A stretch of 64,000 nucleotides of DNA from the NCBI RefSeq assembly GCF_003076135.1, contig NZ_QDGZ01000007.1, forward strand, positions 303,654 through 367,653. The letters run 5' to 3'. Within the stretch, counting starts at the first letter, position 1. Each line of letters starts with the position of its first letter. This document shows, piece by piece, positions 34,783 through 43,376 of this stretch. Both the position numbers and the translations under genes were made by a program. The stretch is from Nocardioides gansuensis. Its GTDB lineage: Bacteria > Actinomycetota > Actinomycetes > Propionibacteriales > Nocardioidaceae. The notes beneath the pieces are model-generated. The model saw only the letters and a list, made by a program, of their open reading frames with translations. It was not told where the DNA came from and did no database searches.

Positions 34783-34841
34783 TAGTCCGTGACGATCGGA
34801 CCCTTCCGGGGCCCGGATGAGGGTCCGATCGTCACGGACTA
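34783..34841. repeat. intergenic palindromic repeat (tagtccgtgacg family)
   Basis: Perfect 21-bp arms at 34783-34803 and 34821-34841 enclose a 17-nt loop. The same element, slightly diverged, lies inside the Stealth gene at 6378-6437. Here it sits between divergent genes, 39 bp before the alarmone synthetase start. Confidence 0.85.
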
Positions 34842-34879
34842 CCCCGGCACGGCACCGACCACTCGGACAAGATGGGCCC

Positions 34880-35911
34880 ATGGACCCGAGCCGCTCCGCT
34901 GACTCCCTCACCGACGGTGCGCCGGTGCGTGAGGCGGTGCGCGCCTACGCGGCCATCCAGCCCGGCCTGCACCGGGCGACGGACCGCTTCGTCGAGCTCG
35001 TCACCACGCTCCTCGACGACGCGGGCATCAACTACCTCAGCGTCACCGGCCGCGCCAAGAGCGTCGCCTCCTTCGCCGCCAAGGCCGCCCGCACGGTCGA
35101 CGGACGACCCCTCTACGCCGACCCGATGCGCGAGATCACCGACCAGATCGGGGTCCGGGTCATCACCTACGTCCACAGCGACGTCGCCGCGGTGGCCGAG
35201 GTGCTCGACGACCAGCTGCGGGTCCTCGACGACCGCGACATGGGCGAGGAGACCGCGCGCGAGGGGCGCTTCGGCTACGCCAGCCGGCACCTGGTGGTCG
35301 CGACCGACGACGCCACCGCCTCGGCATACGACGACCTCCGCGACCACGTCGCGAGCGTGCAGGTGCGGACCGTGCTGCAGCATGCGTGGGCGGAGTTCGA
35401 GCACGACATCCGCTATAAGGGCAACGTGCCGGAGGAGCACGCGCCCGACCTCGACCGGCGGTTCACGCTGGCCGCGGGGCTGCTGGAGCTGGCCGACCGG
35501 GAGTTCGAGACGATCCGCGCGCGGCTGCAGGCGGCCGCGCCCGAGACCCACCCGGCCGCTGACCCCAGCGATCCGCGGATCAGCGGGCAGGAGCTGGCGA
35601 CGTTCCTGGCCGGGCAGTACGCCGACGCCGGCTGGTCGCACACCGACCACTACGGCTGGATCGCCGGCCTCCTCCTCGAGCTCGGCATCACCTCGCTCGA
35701 CGAGCTCGCCGGACTGCTGACGTCGGTCGATCCGGACGCGCTGATCCGGCGGATGGGCTACAAGCACCCCACCGGCGCCGTGCGGCGACTCGACGACGCG
35801 CTGCTCGCGATCTTCGGGGAGCAGTACGTCGACCTCAAGGGCAACGCGCACCGGGTCCCGCAGCTCACGGCGCGCCTGGAGAAGCTCCGCGGTCCCGAGT
35901 CCGCGGCCTAG
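34880..35911 (+). CDS. RelA/SpoT-domain alarmone synthetase-like protein
   Basis: The 343-residue protein has a single (p)ppGpp synthetase-type domain: SVTGRAKSVASFAAKAART, ITDQIGVRVITYVHSDV (metal/ATP-binding strand), EGRFGYASRHLVV and ASVQVRTVLQHAWAEFEHDI, the GTP-contact strand of RelA-like synthetases. No HD hydrolase, TGS or ACT domain is present, so it is a small or stand-alone synthetase with a C-terminal helical extension (ADAGWSHTDHYGWIAGLLLE). It may make (p)ppGpp or related nucleotides under stress. ATG 34880 is chosen. Confidence 0.85.
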   Translation: MDPSRSADSLTDGAPVREAVRAYAAIQPGLHRATDRFVELVTTLLDDAGINYLSVTGRAKSVASFAAKAARTVDGRPLYADPMREITDQIGVRVITYVHSDVAAVAEVLDDQLRVLDDRDMGEETAREGRFGYASRHLVVATDDATASAYDDLRDHVASVQVRTVLQHAWAEFEHDIRYKGNVPEEHAPDLDRRFTLAAGLLELADREFETIRARLQAAAPETHPAADPSDPRISGQELATFLAGQYADAGWSHTDHYGWIAGLLLELGITSLDELAGLLTSVDPDALIRRMGYKHPTGAVRRLDDALLAIFGEQYVDLKGNAHRVPQLTARLEKLRGPESAA

Positions 35912-35960
35912 CGGTCCTTCTCACAGCCCGCTCACAGGCACGCCCGGCAGGATGTCGGCC

Positions 35961-36665
35961 ATGGACCTGACCCGCCCCGACGGCTCCCCGGTGCGCGTGC
36001 TCGTCGTCGACGACGAGGTCAACATCGCCGAGCTGCTCGCGATGGCCCTGCGCTACGAGGGCTGGGAGGTGCGGATGGCGCACACCGGCCGTACGGCGGT
36101 CGCCGAGTCCGCGGACCTCGACCCGGACGTGGTCGTGCTCGACATCATGCTGCCCGACTTCGACGGACTCGAGGTGCTGCGCCGGATGCGGGCCACGCGC
36201 CCCGCCGTACCCGTCCTCTTCCTCACCGCCAGGGACGCCGTCGAGGACCGCGTCGCCGGCCTGACGGCGGGCGGCGACGACTACGTGACCAAGCCGTTCT
36301 CCCTCGAGGAGGTCGTCGCGCGGCTGCGGGCCCTGCTGCGGCGCGCCGGCGCCCACCGGCAGGAGGAGCGCAACGTCCTGGTCGTCGGCGACCTCACGCT
36401 CGACGAGGACAGCCGCGAGGTCTTCCGGGAGGGCGAGGAGATCACGCTGACGGCGACGGAGTTCGAGCTGCTGCGCTTCCTGATGCGCAACCCGCGGCGG
36501 GTGCTGAGCAAGGCACAGATCCTCGACCGGGTCTGGCACTACGACTTCGGTGGCCAGGCCAACGTCGTGGAGCTCTACATCTCCTACCTCCGCAAGAAGA
36601 TCGACGCCGGCCGCGCACCGATGATCCACACGATGCGCGGAGCGGGATACGTGCTGAAGCCATGA
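35961..36665 (+). CDS. OmpR-family response regulator
   Basis: The 234-residue regulator has a receiver domain (VLVVDDEVNIAELLAMALRY, phospho-acceptor Asp in VVVLDIMLPDFDG, Lys in DYVTKPFSLEEVVARLRALL) and a C-terminal winged helix (LTATEFELLRFLMRNPRRVL, VELYISYLRKKIDAG). It is closest to actinobacterial TcrX/PhoP-like regulators. AGGA lies 8 nt before ATG 35961; ATG 35952 is an in-frame alternative with poor spacing. ATGA overlap with the kinase gene makes a two-component operon. Confidence 0.93.
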   Translation: MDLTRPDGSPVRVLVVDDEVNIAELLAMALRYEGWEVRMAHTGRTAVAESADLDPDVVVLDIMLPDFDGLEVLRRMRATRPAVPVLFLTARDAVEDRVAGLTAGGDDYVTKPFSLEEVVARLRALLRRAGAHRQEERNVLVVGDLTLDEDSREVFREGEEITLTATEFELLRFLMRNPRRVLSKAQILDRVWHYDFGGQANVVELYISYLRKKIDAGRAPMIHTMRGAGYVLKP

Positions 36666-38086
36666 GGACCCTGGGCATGAGGACGCTGACCTCCCGCCTC
36701 GTCGTCACGGCCGTCGCGCTCGTGGCGCTGGTCGCCCTGCTGATCTCGGTGGCGACCACGCTGGCGATGGCCGCCTACCTGCGCGGGCAGCTCGACGACG
36801 ACGTGCGCGGCACCCTCATGCTCACCTTCGGCGACCGGGCGGTGCCCCCCGGGCCGGCTGGTCACCAAGGCGACCGGCCAGGCGGCCCACCTGACCGCGA
36901 CGGCCAACGGCTCGGATCGCTCATTGCCGTCATCGGGTCGGACCACGTCGGGGGCGAGGTCGTCACCTCGGGCGTGGGCGGCCTCGGCTCCCGGGAGTCC
37001 CTCGACGACGAAGCGCTGACCCGGCTGAGCCGCGTGCCCACCGACGGCGAGGGGCACGAGGTCCGGCTGCCCGGCCTGGGCGCCTACCGCGTCGTCGCGG
37101 TCCAGCGCAACGGCACCCAGCTCGTCGCGGGCCTGCCTCCCGGCAACGTCGACGACACGCTCGCGTCCCTCATCACCTGGGAGATCGTGCTCTCCCTCCT
37201 GGGCGTCGCGGCCGCCGCGGCGGCCGGCACGATCGTCGTACGCCGCCAGCTGGCGCCGCTGCGGGAGGTGGCCGCCACCGCCCACCGGGTCGCGGAGCTG
37301 CCGCTGTCGGAGGGCGAGATCGCCCTCGACGACCGGGTGCCGGCGCGGCTGACCGACGAGCGCAACGAGGTCGGCCAGGTGGGATCGGCGCTCAACACCC
37401 TGCTCACCCACGTGGAGTCGTCGCTCGCGGCGCGGCACCGCAGCGAGCAGCAGGTGCGGCAGTTCGTGGCGGACGCCTCCCACGAGCTGCGCACGCCGCT
37501 GGCGACGATCGCGGGCTACACCGAGCTGGCGCGGCGGCGACCCGAGGCGACGCCGACCGCGCTGGACAAGGTGGAGTCGGAGTCGGCGCGGATGACCGCG
37601 CTCGTCGAGGACCTGCTGCTGCTCGCGCGGCTCGACGCCGGCCGGCAGCTGGCCGCCGAGCCCGTCGACCTGACCCAGCTGCTCGCCGAGGCGGTCAACG
37701 ACGCGCGGGTGGTGGCGCCCGATCACCACTGGCGGCTCGTGCTGCCGGACGAGCCGGTCGAGGTGACCGGCGACGGGGCCCGACTGCACCAGGTGGTCAC
37801 CAACCTGCTGGCCAACACGCGCACGCACACCCCCGGTGGCACGACGGTGACCGTGACGGCGACTCCGGACGGGCTCGAGGTGCACGACGACGGGCCGGGC
37901 TTCCCGCCCGATCTCGTCGAGCACGCCTTCGAGCGGTTCGCCCGCGGCGACGCGGCCCGGTCGCGCGAGGGCGGCGTGGGCCTCGGCCTGGCCCTGGTGC
38001 AGTCGATCGTCGCGGCGCACGGCGGCTCGGTCTCGCTGAGCAGCGAGCCCGGCGACACGACCGTCCGGGTCTCCGGCCTCCGCTGA
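36662..38086 (+). CDS. sensor histidine kinase
   Basis: The 474-residue kinase has a first membrane helix (LVVTAVALVALVALLISVAT), an extracytoplasmic loop, a second helix near residues 165-190, a HAMP linker, the H box ASHELRTPLATIAGYTEL (His ~274), N box HQVVTNLLANTRTHT, and G boxes DDGPGF and GVGLGLALVQSIV. It phosphorylates the regulator encoded just upstream. The stimulus is unknown. The ATG overlaps the regulator stop. Its own stop codon lies in the first unit of the 32-bp repeat array. Confidence 0.93.
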   Translation: MRTLGMRTLTSRLVVTAVALVALVALLISVATTLAMAAYLRGQLDDDVRGTLMLTFGDRAVPPGPAGHQGDRPGGPPDRDGQRLGSLIAVIGSDHVGGEVVTSGVGGLGSRESLDDEALTRLSRVPTDGEGHEVRLPGLGAYRVVAVQRNGTQLVAGLPPGNVDDTLASLITWEIVLSLLGVAAAAAAGTIVVRRQLAPLREVAATAHRVAELPLSEGEIALDDRVPARLTDERNEVGQVGSALNTLLTHVESSLAARHRSEQQVRQFVADASHELRTPLATIAGYTELARRRPEATPTALDKVESESARMTALVEDLLLLARLDAGRQLAAEPVDLTQLLAEAVNDARVVAPDHHWRLVLPDEPVEVTGDGARLHQVVTNLLANTRTHTPGGTTVTVTATPDGLEVHDDGPGFPPDLVEHAFERFARGDAARSREGGVGLGLALVQSIVAAHGGSVSLSSEPGDTTVRVSGLR

Positions 38087-38312
38087 CCCGGCTCATCTGC
38101 ACACGAAGCACGCGCCGAGTCGGCGCATCTGCACACGTCACACCCGCCGAGTCGGCTCGTCTGCACACGAGACCAGTGCCGAGTCGGCGCAAGTGCCGCG
38201 CAGATGCGCCGACTCGGCGGTCCCAGCGCGTGCAGACGCGCCGACTCGGCGGTCCCAGCGCGTGCAGACGCGCCGACTCGGCGGTCCCGGCGCGTGCAGA
38301 CGCGCCGAGTCA
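38082..38312. repeat. head-to-head array of 32-bp repeats
   Basis: Four units in one orientation start near 38082, 38114, 38146 and 38178 (core gccgagtcggcgcatctgca), and four in the other near 38199, 38231, 38263 and 38295 (core tgcagacgcgccgactcggc). The period is 32 bp with no unique spacers. The array fills the gap between the convergent kinase and TetR genes and includes both stop codons. It can fold into very large hairpins. Confidence 0.88.
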
Positions 38313-38903
38313 GGCGAGCTCGACCAGCGTCGGCAGCGAGAGCGCGAGCAGCTCGACGACCCGGTCGCGGGTGAGGTCGCCGGGGTCGGCGGCCCAGGTC
38401 ACGACGACCTCCTCGGCCATCGCCGCCCACCCGCGCAGCAGCAGCCGGGTGACCGGGGTGTCGGGGATGATCTCGCCCTGGGCGTCCTCCCGGAAGACCC
38501 GGTCGATCAGCGCGTGCCGCCCCTCCTCGTAGATCTCCCGCATCACATCGGTGCCGCCGGCGGCAGCGCGCACGAGCGAGACGTAGCCGGCGTAGTTGTC
38601 GCGCACGTAGTCGACGTAGACCCCGACCGAGGTGAAGAGGCGCTCGAGCGGCTCCCCCTCGGCGGGCGGCGCGGTCTCGGCGACGAGCTGGTCGACGGCG
38701 TGGCGCACGACGGCCTCGCGGAAGCCCTGCAGGCTGCCGAAGTAGTGGTAGAGGAGGCCGCGTGAGACGCCCGCCTCGTCGGCGAGCAGGTCGATCGTGA
38801 TCGCGTCGATGCCGTGCCGGGACAGGAGGTCGGTGCCGAGCTCGAGCAGCTGGGTGCGGCGCTCGTCAGGCGACAGTCGCGTCCGGCCTGTGGCTGTGGT
38901 CAC
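38310..38903 (-). CDS. TetR-family transcriptional regulator
   Basis: The 197-residue repressor has the TetR helix-turn-helix (ITIDLLADEAGVSRGLLYHY) and an all-helical ligand domain. It is divergent from the monooxygenase/SDR operon across 49 bp that carry an AT-rich palindrome, so it probably represses that operon until a ligand binds. The GTG start has TAAGAT 6 nt upstream, a good leaderless -10 that overlaps the palindrome, consistent with autorepression. Confidence 0.9.
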   Translation of the reverse strand: MTTATGRTRLSPDERRTQLLELGTDLLSRHGIDAITIDLLADEAGVSRGLLYHYFGSLQGFREAVVRHAVDQLVAETAPPAEGEPLERLFTSVGVYVDYVRDNYAGYVSLVRAAAGGTDVMREIYEEGRHALIDRVFREDAQGEIIPDTPVTRLLLRGWAAMAEEVVVTWAADPGDLTRDRVVELLALSLPTLVELA

Positions 38904-38913
38904 CCGCCCATCT

Positions 38914-38932
38914 TATTGACGATCATTCAATA
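38914..38932. promoter_or_regulatory. putative TetR operator and divergent promoters
   Basis: TATTGA and TCAATA form a 19-bp inverted repeat. It overlaps the TetR gene -10 (TAAGAT, complement of 38910-38915) and precedes the monooxygenase -10 TACGTT (38940-38945), which lies 7 nt before its ATG. Binding would block both promoters. Confidence 0.65.
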
Positions 38933-38952
38933 GCGCCAATACGTTAGCCCCC

Positions 38953-40533
38953 ATGAGTCTCGACACGCTCGACGGCCGGGAGGCCACGGTCCTCCCCACG
39001 CACGTCACGCACCTCGTCGTCGGCGCCGGCTTCGCCGGTGTCGGTGCCGCCATCAAGCTCGACGAGATCGGCGAGCGAGACTACCTCGTCCTCGAGAGGA
39101 GCCAGGACGTCGGCGGCACGTGGCTGGACAACAGCTATCCCGGTGCGGCCTGCGACGTCCCCAGCCCGCTCTACTCCTACTCGTTCGCGCCCAACCCCGA
39201 GTGGTCGATGTCCTTCTCCCCCCAGCCGGAGATCCAGGCCTACCTCCGCAAGGTCGCGGAGCGGGCCGGCATCCTCGACCGCTTCCGCTTCGGTACGACG
39301 CTGGAAGAGGCGCGCTGGGACGAGGACGCCCAGCTCTGGCGGATCCTCACGTCGGCCGGTGAGCTGACCGCGACCACGATCATGAGCGGCTCGGGCGGCC
39401 TGTCCGCGCCCAAGCTGCCCGACATCGAGGGCATCGAGGGCTTCGAGGGCGAGCTCTTCCACTCTTCCCGCTGGGACCACTCCGCCGAGCTCGCCGGCAA
39501 GCGGATCGCGGTCATCGGCACCGGCGCCAGCGCGATCCAGATCGTGCCGGAGCTGCAGCAGATCGCCGGCCGCCTCGACGTCTACCAGCGCACCGCACCG
39601 TGGGTGATCCCCCGCCACGACCGCGCCTACACCGGCCTGGAGAAGTTCCTCTTCAAGCGCGTGCCCGCCATCCAGCGGGTCTACCGCACGGCGATCTACT
39701 GGGGCCGCGAGCTCTACGTCCCGGCCTTCACCTGGCAGCCGCGACTCGCCGCGCCCGCCAGGAAGATGGCGCTCGCCAACATCGACAAGGGCATCTCCGA
39801 CCCCGAGCTGCGCGCGAAGGTGACGCCGGACTACCAGATCGGCTGCAAGCGCATCCTGATCTCCAGCACCTACTACCCCGCCCTCGAGGCCGACAACACC
39901 GAGCTGGTCACCGACCGCATCGCCCGGGTCACCCCGACCGGCATCGTCACCGCCGACGACACCGAGCGCGAGGTCGACGTGATCGTGGTGGCCACCGGCT
40001 TCCACACCACCGAGCAGCCGATCGCCGAGCACATCTTCGGCCGCGGTGGCCGCTCGCTGGCGACGGTCTGGGGCGAGGCGGGGATGGCCTCCTACAAGGG
40101 CACCACGACCCGCGGCTTCCCCAACTTCTTCCAGATCGTCGGCGCCAACACCGGCCTGGGCCACAGCTCGATGGTCTTCATCATCGAGTCCCAGCTCGCC
40201 TACGTGACGTCCGCGCTCCGCCGCCTGCGCGCCGAGGGCTTCCCGGCAGTCGAGCCGCGGCGGCAGGTGCAGGACGAGTGGAACGCCGACATCCAGAGGC
40301 GGATGAAGCGCACCGTCTGGAGCGCCGGCGGCTGCGCCAGCTGGTACCTCGACGCCCACGGCCGCAACACCACGCTGTGGCCGCGCACCACGTTCACCTT
40401 CCGCCGGCTGCTCAGCGACTTCGATGCCGACGCCTACGAGGTCGAGGCCCGCACCGCTCCCCTGCCGGGTCTCGACTCCGCTCGACCAGCGGGTCTCGAC
40501 TCCGCTCGACCAGCCGAGGAGGTCTCCGCATGA
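38953..40533 (+). CDS. flavin-containing monooxygenase, Baeyer-Villiger type
   Basis: The 526-residue enzyme has two dinucleotide-binding motifs (VVGAGFAGVGAAIKL for FAD, AVIGTGASAIQIVPEL for NADPH) and the Baeyer-Villiger fingerprint FEGELFHSSRWDH between them, with GGTWLDNSYPGAACDVPS typical of the family. It would insert oxygen into ketones or oxidise sulfur or nitrogen. The last ~22 residues include two perfect GLDSARPA units encoded by a 24-bp tandem repeat. It overlaps the SDR gene in an ATGA junction; the SDR may produce the ketone substrate from an alcohol. It is controlled by the divergent TetR. Confidence 0.92.
   Translation: MSLDTLDGREATVLPTHVTHLVVGAGFAGVGAAIKLDEIGERDYLVLERSQDVGGTWLDNSYPGAACDVPSPLYSYSFAPNPEWSMSFSPQPEIQAYLRKVAERAGILDRFRFGTTLEEARWDEDAQLWRILTSAGELTATTIMSGSGGLSAPKLPDIEGIEGFEGELFHSSRWDHSAELAGKRIAVIGTGASAIQIVPELQQIAGRLDVYQRTAPWVIPRHDRAYTGLEKFLFKRVPAIQRVYRTAIYWGRELYVPAFTWQPRLAAPARKMALANIDKGISDPELRAKVTPDYQIGCKRILISSTYYPALEADNTELVTDRIARVTPTGIVTADDTEREVDVIVVATGFHTTEQPIAEHIFGRGGRSLATVWGEAGMASYKGTTTRGFPNFFQIVGANTGLGHSSMVFIIESQLAYVTSALRRLRAEGFPAVEPRRQVQDEWNADIQRRMKRTVWSAGGCASWYLDAHGRNTTLWPRTTFTFRRLLSDFDADAYEVEARTAPLPGLDSARPAGLDSARPAEEVSA
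40467..40514. repeat. 24-bp perfect tandem duplication at the monooxygenase 3' end
   Basis: Two identical units (gggtctcgactccgctcgac plus cagc) belong to the 'gtcgag' repeat family. They encode GLDSARPA twice and lie just before the GAGGAGG Shine-Dalgarno of the SDR gene. Confidence 0.88.
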
Positions 40534-41405
40534 AGTCGCTCCAGGACAAGGTCGTCGTCGTCACGGGGGCGGCCTCGGGCATCGGCCGCGCGGTCGCCGT
40601 CGAGGTCGCCCGCCAGGGGGCGCTGGTCGCGGTCTCCGACGTCGACCGGGCGGGCCTCCGCGAGACCGTCGCGCTGGTCAAGGACGCCGGTGCCCCCGAC
40701 GTCCACTCCGCCCCGCTCGACGTCTCCGACCGCGCCGCCTTCGCGGCGTACGCCCGGGACGTGGTCGCCCACTTCGGCCGGGTCAACGTCGTCGTCAACA
40801 ACGCCGGCGTAGCGCTGGCGGGCGACTTCGAGGACCTCGACTACGCCGACATGGAGTGGATCGTCGGCATCAACCTCTGGGGCGTGGTGCACGGGACCAA
40901 GGAGTTCCTGCCCCACCTGATCGCCTCTGGCGACGGCCACGTCGTCAACATCTCCTCGCTCTTCGGGCTGATCTCCATTCCCGGCCAGAGCCTCTACAAC
41001 GCGACGAAGTACGCCGTGCGCGGCATGTCCGAGGCGCTGCGCGAGGAGATGCTCGTCGCCGGCCACCCGGTCGGGGTCACCGTCGTGCACCCGGGCGGCA
41101 TCAAGACCGCGATCGCCCGCAACGCCCGCGTCTCCGACAAGCAGGACGCCGAGGCGACGGCCGACCTGTTCGACAAGAGGCTCGCCCGGATGACACCGGA
41201 GAAGGCGGCCCGGATCATCGTGCGAGGCATCCTGAAGGACCAGGCGCGCGTGCTCGTCGGCATCGATGCCCACGCGCTGCACCACTTCGCCCGGCTCACC
41301 GGCTCGCGCTACCAGGACATCGTCGCCGCGGTCGCGGGGCGCACCGTGAAGACCAGGAAGGCTGTGCTGACCGAGAAGGACCTCGACGAGTCGGTCATCC
41401 CCTGA
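40530..41405 (+). CDS. short-chain dehydrogenase/reductase
   Basis: The 291-residue SDR has the cofactor motif VVTGAASGIGRAVAVEVARQ, NNAGVAL, catalytic serine in VVNISSLFGLI, and YNATKYAV (Tyr and Lys). The C-terminal extension resembles SDRs paired with monooxygenases in cyclic ketone or steroid degradation. An NAD(P)-dependent alcohol/ketone step before the Baeyer-Villiger enzyme is likely. GAGGAGG lies upstream, and the ATG overlaps the monooxygenase stop. Confidence 0.92.
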   Translation: MKSLQDKVVVVTGAASGIGRAVAVEVARQGALVAVSDVDRAGLRETVALVKDAGAPDVHSAPLDVSDRAAFAAYARDVVAHFGRVNVVVNNAGVALAGDFEDLDYADMEWIVGINLWGVVHGTKEFLPHLIASGDGHVVNISSLFGLISIPGQSLYNATKYAVRGMSEALREEMLVAGHPVGVTVVHPGGIKTAIARNARVSDKQDAEATADLFDKRLARMTPEKAARIIVRGILKDQARVLVGIDAHALHHFARLTGSRYQDIVAAVAGRTVKTRKAVLTEKDLDESVIP

Positions 41406-41427
41406 CACTGAGCCGGTCGGACTGGGG

Positions 41428-41433
41428 TAGAAA
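41428..41433 (+). promoter_or_regulatory. weak leaderless -10 element TAGAAA of the DUF402 gene
   Basis: TAGAAA precedes the ATG by 6 nt; no Shine-Dalgarno is seen. Confidence 0.4.
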
Positions 41434-41439
41434 CGCCCC

Positions 41440-42006
41440 ATGAGCCGCAGCCTGGGGGACGCCGTGCGCGTCGAGCTGTCCAAGTGGGGCGACCGGCCGC
41501 ACTGGGCCTACGACGCGGTGTGGCTGGGCGAGGACGAGTACGGCGAGTGGCTGGGGTTCCCGGCCGGCACGCGCTTCTCCCGGCCGGGCAACTCCTTCGT
41601 CGGCCAGTGGGACCACGTCGGTCTCGCGCCGGCCTCGGTCGACGGCGCGCCGCCGTGGCACCTCGCGACCTTCTACACGACCGAGGGGCCATCCTGGGAC
41701 GAGCTCGGTGGCGCCGCGGTCCAGGTCTACATCGACATCGCGACCCCGTGGGCCTGGGACGGGAACGCCCTGCGTGCCGTCGACCTCGACCTCGACGTCA
41801 TCCGCGGCTTCAACGGGCAGGTGATCGTCGACGACGAGGACGAGTTCGCCGAGCACCAGGTGGCCTACGGCTACCCGCCCGAGGTGGTCGCCGCCGCCCG
41901 GGCCTCCTGCGACCGGATGCTCGAGGCCGTCCGCGCAGGCCACCCGCCGTACGACGGGTGCCACCGCCGCTGGCACGACGCCCTGGCCGCGCTGAGGCGT
42001 GTCTAG
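41440..42006 (+). CDS. DUF402 protein
   Basis: The 188-residue product matches DUF402, a fold related to the FAU-1/RNase E-like barrel and nucleoside tri-/diphosphatases: KWGDRPHWAYDAVWLGEDEY, WHLATFYTTEG, VYIDIATPWAWDGNALRAVD and LDVIRGFNGQVIVDDEDEFA. The acidic cluster is the likely metal site. Some family members hydrolyse nucleoside di- and triphosphates; the activity here is untested. The stop overlaps the stop of the convergent ThrE gene. Confidence 0.82.
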   Translation: MSRSLGDAVRVELSKWGDRPHWAYDAVWLGEDEYGEWLGFPAGTRFSRPGNSFVGQWDHVGLAPASVDGAPPWHLATFYTTEGPSWDELGGAAVQVYIDIATPWAWDGNALRAVDLDLDVIRGFNGQVIVDDEDEFAEHQVAYGYPPEVVAAARASCDRMLEAVRAGHPPYDGCHRRWHDALAALRRV

Positions 42007-43325
42007 CGCGGGCGGCCCTTGGCCCGCAGCGGCCCGACGAGCCGCGGCCCGGCGAGCCGGTCCTCGAGCCGGCGGGCCTCCTTCTTGAGCGGCTGCGCGA
42101 CGTACTCCCCCAGGATCACGCCCGAGGCCAGCGCGATCGCCACCGAGGCGGCGGTGATCATCGCGAGCAGGCCCATCGAGGTGCCCGAGCCGCCGTCTGC
42201 GAGCAGCGACAGCCCGCGGTAGATGGACAGACCCGGCAGCAGCGGCACGATCGCGCTCACCGCCACCACGAGGGGCGGCACCCGCACGCGGCCGGCGACG
42301 GCGTAGGCGACCAGGCCGACGAAGAACGCGGCGAGGCCGGCGGCCCACGTGCGGCCGATGTCCTGGGCGATCACCAGCGCGTGGATCGCCGTCGCCCCGG
42401 AGGCGATCAGCGCGATCGGGGCGAGCGAGCGGCGGGGCGCGTAGGAGGAGAAGGCGAACGCCGCGGCCGCGACGGCCGACCCCACCACCACGATCGCCAG
42501 TCCCTCGACGTCGAGCATCCGGCCAGGGTCGAAGCGACCCACCGAGACCCCGAACAGCGCGCCGACCGAAAGGCCGCCGCTGACGCCCGCGATGATCCCC
42601 GCGGTGGCCATCATCGCCTCGATGATCCGGGCGCCCGACGTCACGTAGAACCCGGTGAGGGCGTCCTGGATGGCGCCCATGAAGCCGATGCCGGCCAGCA
42701 GCATGATGATGTTGGCGGTGACCACCAGGGACGGGTCGGCCGGCAGGTCGGTGGAGGCCACGCCGACAGCGAAGAGCGTCGCTACGAAGCCGCCCGCCAC
42801 CTGCAGGTAGAACGTCGGGAGGCGCCGTCGCGACATCAGCAGCTGGAGCCGGTCGATGGCGGCGGCGGCCAGGAACGCCGTGCCGGCGACCACCACGTTG
42901 CCGCCGAGGAAGAACGCGACCGCGGCACACATGACGCCCCAGCCGAGGGTGATCGCCCACCGCCTGCGGCTGCGCGGAACGGAGACGATCGTGGCCATCT
43001 GCGAGCGCGCGAGGAAGAGATCGAGCCTGCCCGCCAGCACGTCGCGGACGAGGTGGTCGACGCGGGTGAGGATGTCGTAGTCGATGTCGCGCTGCTTGAC
43101 CTGGCGCAGCAGCACGATCGGCGGCTCCTCGGGCGAGCGCTGGTAGCTCATCGAGAGACCGGTGAACGTGACGTCGGTGTCCGGCCGCCGCAGGCCGAGG
43201 TGGTGCGCCACCGACTGCATGGTGGCCGTGACGTCGGCCGCGCCCGCGCCGGAGGAGAGGAGGACCTCGCCGATCCGGAGGCACAGGTCGATCGTCAGGT
43301 TGAGCTCGCGCACCTCGTCGTCCAC
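42003..43325 (-). CDS. ThrE-family threonine/serine exporter
   Basis: The 440-residue membrane protein joins an N-terminal ThrE domain (IDLCLRIGEVLLSSGAGAADV, with ITLGWGVMCAAVAFFLGGN) to a C-terminal half of hydrophobic helices, about ten in total. VPPLVVAVSAIVPLLPGLSI is the second-half signature. The family exports threonine and serine or related amino acids. A charged C-terminal tail (KKEARRLEDRLAGPRLVG) lies in the cytoplasm. It starts at GTG 43325, divergent from the ligase-like gene. Confidence 0.9.
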   Translation of the reverse strand: MDDEVRELNLTIDLCLRIGEVLLSSGAGAADVTATMQSVAHHLGLRRPDTDVTFTGLSMSYQRSPEEPPIVLLRQVKQRDIDYDILTRVDHLVRDVLAGRLDLFLARSQMATIVSVPRSRRRWAITLGWGVMCAAVAFFLGGNVVVAGTAFLAAAAIDRLQLLMSRRRLPTFYLQVAGGFVATLFAVGVASTDLPADPSLVVTANIIMLLAGIGFMGAIQDALTGFYVTSGARIIEAMMATAGIIAGVSGGLSVGALFGVSVGRFDPGRMLDVEGLAIVVVGSAVAAAAFAFSSYAPRRSLAPIALIASGATAIHALVIAQDIGRTWAAGLAAFFVGLVAYAVAGRVRVPPLVVAVSAIVPLLPGLSIYRGLSLLADGGSGTSMGLLAMITAASVAIALASGVILGEYVAQPLKKEARRLEDRLAGPRLVGPLRAKGRPR

Positions 43326-43364
43326 GCGGACATGGTGTCAGGGCCCCTCGCGGCTCGATGAGCC

Positions 43365-43370
43365 TAGGCT
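43365..43370 (+). promoter_or_regulatory. leaderless -10 element TAGGCT of the YbdK-type gene
   Basis: TAGGCT is followed by 6 nt and the GTG start; there is no Shine-Dalgarno. Confidence 0.5.
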
Positions 43371-43376
43371 GGTCGC

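Noticed and set aside
38082..38312. CRISPR array
   Set aside because: The period is 32 bp but the units are continuous without unique spacers, they change orientation in the middle, and no cas gene is present.
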